NCBI GenBank assembly: GCA_016218905.1
Contig: JACRCS010000254.1
Coordinates: 1 to 5,167, forward strand
Origin: Deltaproteobacteria bacterium
GTDB lineage: Bacteria > Desulfobacterota_C > Deferrisomatia > Deferrisomatales > JACRMM01
Direction: 5' to 3'
DNA length: 5,167 nt
Below are positions 1 through 5,167 of this stretch, one piece after another. The notes beneath the pieces were generated by a model, which worked only from the letters and a program-made list of their open reading frames with translations, did not search any database and was not told the DNA's origin. Each line of letters opens with the position of its first letter. The stretch's first letter is position 1. The translations under genes were made by a program, and so were the position numbers.

Positions 1-1718
1 GCGGAGTCGACGAGCTGGGAGACCGTGCCCGAGGGTTTGACGCACGTGACCGCGGCCGACCGGCCGATGCCGAACCGCGCCGCGTACAAGCGGTTCGCCT
101 CCACGGCGCATTCCCTCAGCCGGCCCAGGATCTCAGGGTTCCGGGCGGCCCCGCAGTCCCACTGGCCCGTGATCGAGACGCCGAGGAGCCGCTCCTCCTC
201 GCAGTTCTGCCGCCACTCGGGCCCGAGGTACGCGAAATCCGTGAGCATCGACTGATACGTGCCGAGGAGGACGGCGGCCCTGATCTTGTCCCGGAGCGAG
301 GCCTCATCGTCGTCGGGACGGGCCACGACCTCCGTGAGGTTACAGAACTGCTTCGACCGCAGGATGATCTCCCCGCACGGGTTCGTGCCCGACCGGGACC
401 AGTGGGGCGCAAAGCCTTCCCACCGCCGGGAAGGGACGAGGCGCGGCAGTGCCCCCCGATTGAAGAGCCCCCGCTCCCCCGTCCCGCCCCGGGCGAGCGC
501 CAGCCACTCTTCGAGGAAGTCCGTGGCGGAGGGCTTCGCCTCGTAGACGGCGGAGTTGTTCGCCATCGCGCGCTGCGGCTCGGTCAGGAAGAAGTGGCCC
601 GCCTTGGCGTCGCGCATCTCCACGTCGTCGAAGTCCGAGAGTGAGATGAGCGCGGCGCGGCGCACGCCTCCCATCTCCACGACCTCGCCGATCTTGCAGA
701 CCATGTCGTGGACGTCGATGTTCCGGAGCCGTCGGCCCTGGGAGGCGAGGACCTTCCTCCGCACGCAGTCGAGGAGCGCAGCCAGGGGCCTCGGCCCGGA
801 GCTCCGGCCGCCCATGGTCCGGAGCCTGGCCCCGGCGGGCCTCACGCCGGAGTAGTCGAAGCCCACGTCGCGGCCGTCGTACCAGGCCGCGAGGCCGCAG
901 GCCAGGGCCGCGGCCCACCCCTCCTTGCTGTCGCCGACGGCGTGGGTGGGGAGCCGTTCGCCGGTCTGGGGCCGGATAATGGGGAGGAGCTGGACGTTTC
1001 GCGCCTCCACCGAAAACCCCACACCGACGCCGCTCATCAGCAGGAACATGATCTCGGCGAAGTCTTCGACGCGGGTCGGAGCGATGAAGGCGCAGTTGTA
1101 CGCCGCCGCGTGGTTCGCCCGGGCGGCCGTTCCGGCCGACCAGAGGAGGCGCATCGACGGCATGACCCGCTGCCGGAGGATCGACTGCCGGACGGTCTCG
1201 TACTCCTCCTCCGAGAGGCGCGTACCGAGATTCTCCCGCATGAAGTCGACGTAGCGCCCGACCGTCTCGACCCACGTCTCCCGCCGCCCCTCCTCTTCGA
1301 GCCACCGCGAGTAGGTCCGGTAATAGATGAACTCCGCGAGGGGGTTGCAGAAGTACTTCTTGCTCTCGGCCGCGAGCCTGCGGACGGCGGCGGGGACCGC
1401 CTTCGCCTTCTCGCGGATCCGCGCCCGTTCGTGCCGATAGAGGATGTACGCCTTGGCCGTCTTCGGGAGGTCGCCGAGGATCAGCGCCTCCTCGACCTCG
1501 TCCTGGATCTCCTCGACCGAGGGGAGGTGGCCCGCGGGAACGCGCCGCTCGAGGGCCGACAGGACGATGCGGCAGACGCGCTGCGGGTCGGAGCGGGGAT
1601 CCCCCTCCCGGCTGGCTTCCATGGCCCGGCGGATCGCCCGCTCGATGAGGCCCGAGTCGAACGGAACGTGCCTGCCGTCTCGCTTGCGGATCTCGGAAAA
1701 CCGGTAGGGCTCCGCCAT
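1..1718 (-). CDS. nrdJ: Adenosylcobalamin-dependent ribonucleoside-triphosphate reductase, class II (3' end outside window)
   Basis: Reduces ribonucleotides to deoxyribonucleotides in the cytosol using a cobalamin-generated thiyl radical, independently of oxygen. 572 complete codons are visible; the family is usually about 700-750 residues, so the C-terminus with its shuttle cysteine pair is off the left edge. Residues about 6-97 are an ATP-cone (KRDGR, VPFD, then I..AI..A). The catalytic core follows: C209 in YNCAF, GVGVGFSVE at 230-238, NPCGE at 446-450, FCNLTEV at 458-464, LLGVSITG at 511-518 and CVKPSGTVSQL at 559-569. By comparison with Lactobacillus leichmannii RTPR, C448 is the thiyl-radical cysteine (C408), N446 and E450 its partners, and C209/C459 the reducing pair; the 11-residue spacing from C448 to C459 matches exactly. 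The ATG at 1718 has GGAGG five bases upstream and starts right before the ATP-cone. No frameshift is seen. NTP rather than NDP specificity is inferred from family resemblance. Confidence 0.95.
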   Translation of the reverse strand, partial: MAEPYRFSEIRKRDGRHVPFDSGLIERAIRRAMEASREGDPRSDPQRVCRIVLSALERRVPAGHLPSVEEIQDEVEEALILGDLPKTAKAYILYRHERARIREKAKAVPAAVRRLAAESKKYFCNPLAEFIYYRTYSRWLEEEGRRETWVETVGRYVDFMRENLGTRLSEEEYETVRQSILRQRVMPSMRLLWSAGTAARANHAAAYNCAFIAPTRVEDFAEIMFLLMSGVGVGFSVEARNVQLLPIIRPQTGERLPTHAVGDSKEGWAAALACGLAAWYDGRDVGFDYSGVRPAGARLRTMGGRSSGPRPLAALLDCVRRKVLASQGRRLRNIDVHDMVCKIGEVVEMGGVRRAALISLSDFDDVEMRDAKAGHFFLTEPQRAMANNSAVYEAKPSATDFLEEWLALARGGTGERGLFNRGALPRLVPSRRWEGFAPHWSRSGTNPCGEIILRSKQFCNLTEVVARPDDDEASLRDKIRAAVLLGTYQSMLTDFAYLGPEWRQNCEEERLLGVSITGQWDCGAARNPEILGRLRECAVEANRLYAARFGIGRSAAVTCVKPSGTVSQLVDS

Positions 1719-1723
1719 CGTCC

Positions 1724-1729
1724 CCTCCC
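1724..1729 (-). promoter_or_regulatory. Ribosome binding site of nrdJ
   Basis: Read on the minus strand this is GGGAGG, with GGAGG lying five bases before the ATG at 1718. It supports that ATG as the nrdJ start. Confidence 0.75.
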
Positions 1730-1743
1730 GCCGGGGTGCGCCC

Positions 1744-1764
1744 GCTCCGGCCGGACGCCGGAGC
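1744..1764. repeat. Perfect 8-bp inverted repeat in the nrdJ leader
   Basis: GCTCCGGC (1744-1751), a five-base spacer, then GCCGGAGC (1757-1764), its exact reverse complement. It lies between the candidate nrdJ promoter and the nrdJ ribosome binding site, so it would form a GC-rich hairpin in the leader mRNA about 26 bases before the start codon. No run of T follows in either direction, so it is not an ordinary intrinsic terminator. It could be a leader hairpin or an operator, or chance in GC-rich DNA. Confidence 0.5.
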
Positions 1765-1788
1765 TGCACCTTGTGTGCGCTCGCGCGG

Positions 1789-1817
1789 AGTATGGCACGC
1801 TCGGGCGGAAGGTCCAA
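1789..1817 (-). promoter_or_regulatory. Candidate sigma70-type promoter for nrdJ
   Basis: On the minus strand, TTGGAC (1817-1812) is followed after 17 bases by CATACT (1794-1789), a 3/6 and a 4/6 match to the -35 and -10 consensus. Transcription would start near 1782 and give a leader of about 64 bases. The spacing is ideal but the -35 box is weak, and the consensus may differ in this organism. Confidence 0.4.
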
Positions 1818-1888
1818 AAAGGGAACGAACAAGCGTCGCGCCGATTCGAACAGCTCGCTGAAAGGGCCATCCGCTCCGGCCCGCCGGC

Positions 1889-1915
1889 GTTGACATCGAG
1901 ACGCTCGGATCTAAC
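1889..1915. promoter_or_regulatory. Imperfect palindrome overlapping the hsp20 promoter, candidate operator
   Basis: The pattern is GTT, five bases, CGAG, three bases, CTCG, five bases, AAC, centred on position 1902. The inner half-sites are CGAG (1897-1900) and CTCG (1904-1907). It lies between and overlaps the proposed -35 and -10 boxes, where a repressor would block RNA polymerase. It matches neither the CIRCE (HrcA) nor the HAIR (HspR) consensus. Seven of twelve arm positions pair, so chance is possible. Confidence 0.3.
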
Positions 1916-1917
1916 TT
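1890..1917 (+). promoter_or_regulatory. Candidate sigma70-type promoter for the hsp20 operon
   Basis: A perfect TTGACA (1890-1895) is followed after 16 bases by TAACTT (1912-1917), which keeps the T, A and final T that matter most in a -10 box. Transcription would begin near 1924 and give a leader of about 49 bases. No convincing heat-shock sigma factor (CTTGAA / CCCCAT) promoter was seen here. Confidence 0.55.
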
Positions 1918-1924
1918 CCAGGGA

Positions 1925-1968
1925 GGGCTCGCACCCTTGGCGAGCTCGCGCCTGCAGGAAAGGAGCCC
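1925..1968 (+). promoter_or_regulatory. Possible alternative hairpins in the hsp20 mRNA leader
   Basis: Two mutually exclusive pairings can be drawn. GCTCGC (1927-1932) pairs with GCGAGC (1940-1945) across a seven-base loop, leaving the Shine-Dalgarno free. Alternatively GGGCTC (1925-1930) pairs with GAGCCC (1963-1968), which covers part of the Shine-Dalgarno (AAAGGAG, 1959-1965). Small heat shock genes are often controlled by RNA thermometers that hide the Shine-Dalgarno, so this may be one. Six-base GC complements are common in such DNA, and the leader matches no ROSE or fourU motif that I can recognise. Confidence 0.25.
1959..1965 (+). promoter_or_regulatory. Ribosome binding site of hsp20
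   Basis: AAAGGAG ends seven bases before the ATG at 1973. This strong site decides the start in favour of that ATG over an in-frame TTG at 1937, which lacks a comparable site and lies just 3' of the predicted transcription start. Confidence 0.85.
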
Positions 1969-1972
1969 AATC

Positions 1973-2455
1973 ATGACGCTGGTGAAGTGGGATGCTCCGT
2001 ACGCCCCGGATGCTCGACTGGAGTCGCTCCTCGGGTTGCGGCGAGGCATCGATCGCCTCTTCGAGGAGTTCTTCGAGGCCCTTCCGAAATCGCTGGCCGG
2101 TCCCGAGGGCGCAGGAGTAGCCGCGGCCTTCAGCCCGCCCATCGACCTGAAGGAGACCGAGAAAGACTTCGTGCTCAAGGTCGAGCTGCCGGGTCTGCAC
2201 AAGGAGGACCTCTCCGTCGACATCACCGACGAAAGCGTCACTCTGCAGGGGGAACGGCGGGAGGAGAGCGAGACCCCCGGGGCCTGCTACCGCTGCCAGG
2301 AGTCGCGGTACGGTGCGTTTCGCAGGGTCGTCGAAATGCCGCAGCAGATCGTCCCGGAGAGCGCTCGGGCGAAGCTGGAGGACGGGGTCCTGAGCGTCAT
2401 CCTGCCCAAGGCCGAAGCGGGAAACCGAAAGCACATCCGGGTCGAAGTCGAGTGA
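1973..2455 (+). CDS. hsp20: Hsp20 / alpha-crystallin family small heat shock protein
   Basis: A 160-residue cytosolic, ATP-independent holdase chaperone that binds unfolding proteins and passes them to ATP-dependent refolding systems. The N-terminal arm (1-52) contains an amphipathic stretch around residues 15-37. The alpha-crystallin domain spans about 53-148: PPIDLKET at 55-62, VELPG at 70-74, YGAF followed by RR at 113-118, and the signature A133-K-L-E-D-G138-V-L followed by P145-K146. The tail carries I155-R-V157, the IxI/V motif that docks on neighbouring subunits during oligomer assembly. Length is typical. An unusual C105-x-x-C108 pair lies in the loop before YGAF. The gene is the first of a two-gene operon, and its stop overlaps the GTG start of the next gene by four bases. 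The family assignment is secure; heat induction is assumed from the family and is not demonstrated by the promoter. Confidence 0.95.
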   Translation: MTLVKWDAPYAPDARLESLLGLRRGIDRLFEEFFEALPKSLAGPEGAGVAAAFSPPIDLKETEKDFVLKVELPGLHKEDLSVDITDESVTLQGERREESETPGACYRCQESRYGAFRRVVEMPQQIVPESARAKLEDGVLSVILPKAEAGNRKHIRVEVE

Positions 2456-3537
2456 CCCCGCCCGATCCCGCCCTCGAGCGGGAGGCGGCGCCTGGGCCCA
2501 CGGTCGCGGACTCGATCCCGGGGAACTGCCGCACCACGGCCATGGGCATCCTGCCGCACACGGACGTCGAGCGGGCCCTCGAGCTCGCGTTCTCCCTCGA
2601 CATCCCGTTCTGGCCGCAGCTCCCGCGCCTCTCCTACTACGAGGACATGTACGTCCAGGTCTCCGAAAACTTCCCGGGCGTCCGGATCGACGCCGACCGG
2701 CAGCGCATCGACTTCTCCACCGAGCGCTTCTACGAAGAGATCCCGGCGTTCCTCGAGCGCATGGAAGATCCTGACCTCTACCGCCTCTCGCCGCGCTACT
2801 CCGCGGTCTACCACCGCTTTCTCGAAGGCGATCTGGGCGCCTACGCGGCGATCCGGGGCCAGATGGAGGGACCCGTCTCCTTCGGGCTGAGCGTCAAGGA
2901 CGAGACGGACCGCCCGGTCGTCTACAACGACGAGGTGCGGGCCCTGCTGATCGACTTCCTCGCCCGCAAGGTCACCGTGATGGGCCGAGACCTCGCGGAG
3001 CGAAACGCCAACGCCTTCATGTTCGTCGACGAGCCGGGACTCGAGTTCATCTTCTCGTCTCTCTCCGGGTACAGCGACCAGGCCGCGCGCGAGGACCTCG
3101 ACCGCTTCTTCGCGACCGTCGAAGGCAGGCGGGGGATCCACCTCTGCGGGAACCCCGACTGGGACTTCCTCCTGAGGACCCGGATGGACGTGCTCTCGTT
3201 CAACGCCTTCGGGCGAGGCGACCGCTTCGTGCAGTACCTCCCGAGTCTCAAGGCCTTCCTCGAGCGGGGCGGCGTGATCGGCTGGGGGATCGTGCCCGCC
3301 AACTACGAGGAGTTTCGCGCCTCAGACCTGAGCGCCCTCTCGGATCAGTTGGAGCGGCTCTGGGACGTCCTCGACAAGGGCGGCCTGCCGCGAGAGCGCG
3401 TCCTGCCCCGGAGCCTCCTGCTGCCGGCCACCTGCGCCCTGGTGAACCCCGACAAGGAAGCGACCGTAGAGGCCTGCTACGCCCTCCTTCGGGAGCTCTC
3501 GCACCGGGTGCGGGAGCGGTACGGGCTGCTGGACTGA
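2452..3537 (+). CDS. MetE/UROD-superfamily protein, possible metal-dependent methyltransferase of unknown substrate
   Basis: A 361-residue protein resembling the catalytic barrel of cobalamin-independent methionine synthase and the UROD/corrinoid methyltransferase group. Visible landmarks: MGILPHTD at 31-38 (compare the family's GIGSLPHTD), IPFWPQLP at 51-58, MYVQ at 66-69, GPVSFG at 140-145, FVDEPGLE at 191-198, HLCGN at 230-234 and PATCAL at 325-330. H230, C232 and C328 correspond to the zinc ligands H641, C643 and C726 of E. coli MetE. The fourth MetE ligand, E665, appears to be N251. It lacks the MetE N-terminal half, so ordinary folate-dependent methionine synthesis is unlikely. I chose the GTG at 2452, overlapping the hsp20 stop as GTGA, because the later ATG at 2542 would start within the conserved N-terminal motif. 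No strong Shine-Dalgarno precedes it, suggesting translational coupling to hsp20. The superfamily is confident; the reaction is not known. Confidence 0.85.
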   Translation: MTPPDPALEREAAPGPTVADSIPGNCRTTAMGILPHTDVERALELAFSLDIPFWPQLPRLSYYEDMYVQVSENFPGVRIDADRQRIDFSTERFYEEIPAFLERMEDPDLYRLSPRYSAVYHRFLEGDLGAYAAIRGQMEGPVSFGLSVKDETDRPVVYNDEVRALLIDFLARKVTVMGRDLAERNANAFMFVDEPGLEFIFSSLSGYSDQAAREDLDRFFATVEGRRGIHLCGNPDWDFLLRTRMDVLSFNAFGRGDRFVQYLPSLKAFLERGGVIGWGIVPANYEEFRASDLSALSDQLERLWDVLDKGGLPRERVLPRSLLLPATCALVNPDKEATVEACYALLRELSHRVRERYGLLD

Positions 3538-3568
3538 TCTGGTAGCAAGTGCGACCGCTCGAGAGGAG

Positions 3569-4633
3569 TCAGCTCTCCGCCATGCGAAGCAAGAGCCCGT
3601 GGCAGGAGAGACCGGCGCCGAAGGTGAGGACGGCGCACCACTCCCCCGGGGGGATTCCTCGCTCGAGGAGGCGTTGGAGGACGAAGCCGATGGAGGCGGA
3701 GGAGACGTTCCCGTACTCCGACAGGACCGCTCGCGAGACCTGGAGCTGAGCGTCGGAGAGGGCCAGGGCCGCACCGAGCGCCTTGAGGATCTTCTCTCCG
3801 CCGGGGTGGATCGCCCAGTGTCGGATCGAACGGGACGAGAGCCCGCGGCTGTCGAGGAGCTCCCCCAGGACGCGGCGGGCCGCCTCGGCGACGAGGCCGG
3901 GGAGCTCTCCGGAGAGCTGGTTGTGGAGCTGGCCCGCGCGATGGACGTAGCGGATGGCCTCCCGGTGCTCCGGGGCGTACCAGCGGGTCGAGGCGACGAG
4001 CTCCAGCCCGCCGGGGCGATCCCAGAGGAGCATCGCGCTCGCGCCGTCGGCAAAGAGCGCGTTGGAGATGATGAGGCCGTCTTCGTCTCCCATCTGGAAG
4101 GTCGCGCTGCAGACCTCCACGGAGACGCTCGCGACGAGGCCTCCGCCCGCCCCCCCGGCGAGGCTCTTCGCGAGCTCCAGGTTCGGCAGCGCGCCCCCGC
4201 ACCCGTGCCCTACGAGGTCGTAGACGGGTGTCGTCCGCGGGAGGTCGAAGCGCTCCAAGAGGTACGTGGAGAGGCCCGGGCAGACGTAGCCGGTACAGGT
4301 GTTGACGAGTAGGGCGGTAAGGTCGCCGGGCGTGCGCCGGACCTCGTCCAGCGCTCGAGCGAGGGCCTGCCCCGAGAGCTCGACTCCCCAGCGGGCGAAC
4401 CGCTCGATCCGCTCGTCGGGCGTCTCCGACAGGACCTGCTCGGCGTCCTCGGCGGCGAAGCGGCGCGACCGGATGCTCGGGTGCGCGAAGACCTTGTCGA
4501 GGAGCCGGGCGCTCCGCCTCCGGAGCTGCTCGCGGAAGCGGCGGGAGAGGAGACCCGCGGTCTCGGACTGCTCGAGCCGTAGCGGCGGGCTCGCCGTCCC
4601 GACGGCGGCGATCCGGATCGTCGGCAGGCTCAC
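3569..4633 (-). CDS. Type III polyketide synthase (chalcone/stilbene synthase family)
   Basis: A 354-residue homodimeric-type condensing enzyme that extends an acyl-CoA starter with malonyl-CoA units on one cysteine and releases a pyrone, resorcinol or related ring. The thiolase-fold triad is complete: C145 in GHGCGGALP, H276 in WAIHPGG and N309 in YGNVSSAS, corresponding to alfalfa chalcone synthase C164, H303 and N336; the 33-residue His-Asn spacing is identical. NTCTGYVCPG (111-120) is the bacterial form of the dimer/substrate loop, F194 in ALFADG matches gatekeeper F215, and TFGAG (337-341) is the C-terminal GFGPG equivalent. The second gatekeeper, F265, appears to be N238. The other KAS III-like alternative, FabH, is less likely given the GHGCGGA and C-terminal motifs. 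The GTG at 4633 overlaps the radical SAM stop as GTGA and has AGGAGG four bases upstream. It is the downstream gene of that operon. The product cannot be deduced. Confidence 0.92.
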   Translation of the reverse strand: MSLPTIRIAAVGTASPPLRLEQSETAGLLSRRFREQLRRRSARLLDKVFAHPSIRSRRFAAEDAEQVLSETPDERIERFARWGVELSGQALARALDEVRRTPGDLTALLVNTCTGYVCPGLSTYLLERFDLPRTTPVYDLVGHGCGGALPNLELAKSLAGGAGGGLVASVSVEVCSATFQMGDEDGLIISNALFADGASAMLLWDRPGGLELVASTRWYAPEHREAIRYVHRAGQLHNQLSGELPGLVAEAARRVLGELLDSRGLSSRSIRHWAIHPGGEKILKALGAALALSDAQLQVSRAVLSEYGNVSSASIGFVLQRLLERGIPPGEWCAVLTFGAGLSCHGLLLRMAES

Positions 4634-5167
4634 GACGCCTCCTGGGCGGCGAAACGGAAGTACCCGAGCATCGAACGCAGGCGACGGGTGTGCTGCCAGA
4701 GGGGCAGCGCCCAGCCGCGGGCGCGCGCCGCCCAGCGCACCGCGGGCATCGCCCAGCCCGGGAGCGCTCCCGGCCCGTAGAAGTGCGGGTTTTCGGAGAC
4801 CGCGGCCCGGACGAGGCGGAGGAGCCGGCCTCCTCCCAGCGGCGGCGAGACGTAGAAGGTGGGCCGCAGCATCTCGGCGGCGGGAAGGTCGAGGACGCCT
4901 TCGCTTCGCGCGATCGCCTCGAGGCGCGTTCCGGGGTAGACACGGATGCCGGCGGAGAGGTAGGCGGCGTCCCGGGGCCGCTTCCGGGCCGCCGCGAAGG
5001 CCAGGGTCTCCCGCACCGTGGCCTCCGTCTCTCCGGGGCCGCCCAGGAGGAAGACCCACAGGCAGGGGACGTCCGCCTTCTCCAGGAGGTCCGCTGCCCG
5101 CTCGACCTCCGCCCTCCCGTACGCCTTCCCGAGGCCGGCGAGGGTCGCGTCCGAAGCGCTCTCCACC
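4630..5167 (-). CDS. Radical SAM enzyme, C-terminal part (5' end outside window)
   Basis: 178 complete codons plus the stop are visible. The first, a GTG at 5166, is probably an internal valine of the common (G)VESASD motif rather than a start. Features of the second half of a radical SAM barrel follow: ESASDATL at 2-9, LGKAYG at 12-17, FLLGGPGETEATV at 39-51, GIRVYPGT at 73-80 and a distal FYVSPP at 104-109. The CxxxCxxC iron-sulfur motif and any cobalamin-binding domain would lie off the right edge. The ESASD, GGPGET and YPGT combination is typical of the B12-binding radical SAM group (BchE, HpnP and relatives), so a methylase or cyclase acting on a lipid or aromatic substrate is a reasonable guess. 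The C-terminal 60 residues are rich in Trp, Arg and Pro with no clear membrane helix. Overlap with the type III PKS start points to a shared pathway. Confidence 0.8.
   Translation of the reverse strand, partial: VESASDATLAGLGKAYGRAEVERAADLLEKADVPCLWVFLLGGPGETEATVRETLAFAAARKRPRDAAYLSAGIRVYPGTRLEAIARSEGVLDLPAAEMLRPTFYVSPPLGGGRLLRLVRAAVSENPHFYGPGALPGWAMPAVRWAARARGWALPLWQHTRRLRSMLGYFRFAAQEAS
4638..4643 (-). promoter_or_regulatory. Ribosome binding site of the type III PKS
   Basis: AGGAGG on the minus strand lies inside the last codons of the radical SAM gene, four bases before the GTG at 4633. It supports this GTG over upstream in-frame starts, which would overlap the radical SAM gene extensively. 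Confidence 0.8.

Noticed and set aside
1937..1972. An in-frame TTG start 12 codons upstream of the hsp20 ATG.
   Set aside because: The ATG at 1973 has an excellent Shine-Dalgarno. The TTG lies only about 13 bases after the predicted transcript start and would add residues not expected in the family.
1719..1972. Cobalamin riboswitch, NrdR boxes, CIRCE or HAIR elements in the divergent control region.
   Set aside because: The nrdJ leader is too short and lacks a B12-box-like sequence, and none of the other consensus patterns could be found on either strand.
708..1976. A long plus-strand open frame (about 420 codons) antisense to nrdJ.
   Set aside because: Its composition is biased, it has no motif, and it runs across the promoter region. 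It reflects antisense codon bias of the real gene.
340..2241. A very long open frame on the minus strand (over 600 codons) running through nrdJ and hsp20.
   Set aside because: It overlaps two genes with clear conserved motifs in other frames. Its translation is low-complexity, rich in Arg, Pro, Gly and Ala, with no family motif, as expected of a shadow frame in GC-rich DNA.
2542..2544. ATG as the start of the MetE-like protein.
   Set aside because: It falls inside the conserved TAMGILPHTD segment that corresponds to the family's N-terminal barrel strand, so the start must be upstream; the only start codon between that segment and the end of hsp20 is the GTG at 2452.
3538..3577. Possible bidirectional terminator between the convergent genes (GAGAG at 3561-3565 with CTCTC at 3573-3577).
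   Set aside because: The stem has only five base pairs, extends into the PKS coding end and has no T-run on either strand. I see no convincing intrinsic terminator in this gap.
3477..4943. A long minus-strand open frame across the PKS, the radical SAM gene and the end of the MetE-like gene.
   Set aside because: It is out of frame with the two well-supported genes and its product is an Arg/Pro/Ser-rich low-complexity sequence.
1..5167. tRNA or rRNA genes, insertion sequences, CRISPR repeats or attachment sites.
   Set aside because: No cloverleaf, direct-repeat array, transposase motif or terminal repeats were seen; almost all of the window is accounted for by the five genes.

Overview
The window is GC-rich (about two thirds G+C by eye, with strong G/C preference at third codon positions). 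It has the compact layout of a free-living bacterium with a large, GC-rich genome. Nothing in it fixes the phylum; an uncultured lineage of the Acidobacteriota, Myxococcota or Desulfobacterota type is plausible but only a guess. There are five protein genes and no recognisable RNA gene, mobile element or CRISPR array.

Layout. Positions 1-1718 (minus strand) hold most of an adenosylcobalamin-dependent class II ribonucleotide reductase (nrdJ) with an N-terminal ATP-cone; its 3' end lies beyond the left edge. Positions 1719-1972 are a divergent control region with a candidate promoter for each direction, two inverted repeats and a possible mRNA leader structure. Positions 1973-3537 (plus strand) are a two-gene operon: an Hsp20-family small heat shock protein, then a 361-residue protein of the MetE/UROD (methionine synthase/uroporphyrinogen decarboxylase) superfamily whose GTG start overlaps the hsp20 stop. 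After a 31-base convergent gap, positions 3569-5167 (minus strand) are a second operon: the C-terminal part of a radical SAM enzyme (its 5' end lies beyond the right edge), then a complete type III polyketide synthase, again joined by a GTGA stop/start overlap.

How the genes may work together. The reductase supplies deoxynucleotides and needs coenzyme B12. The Hsp20 and MetE-like proteins are probably made together; the latter keeps a probable metal-binding HxC...C set, so a thiol methyl-transfer role is possible, but its substrate is unknown. The radical SAM enzyme and type III PKS look like part of a small biosynthetic locus making and modifying a polyketide or alkyl-aromatic product. Up to three of the five families have cobalamin connections (certain for NrdJ, possible for the other two).

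The most interesting parts are the translationally coupled radical SAM/type III PKS pair, the unusual Hsp20/MetE-like pair, and the active-site deviations in the PKS and the MetE-like protein.
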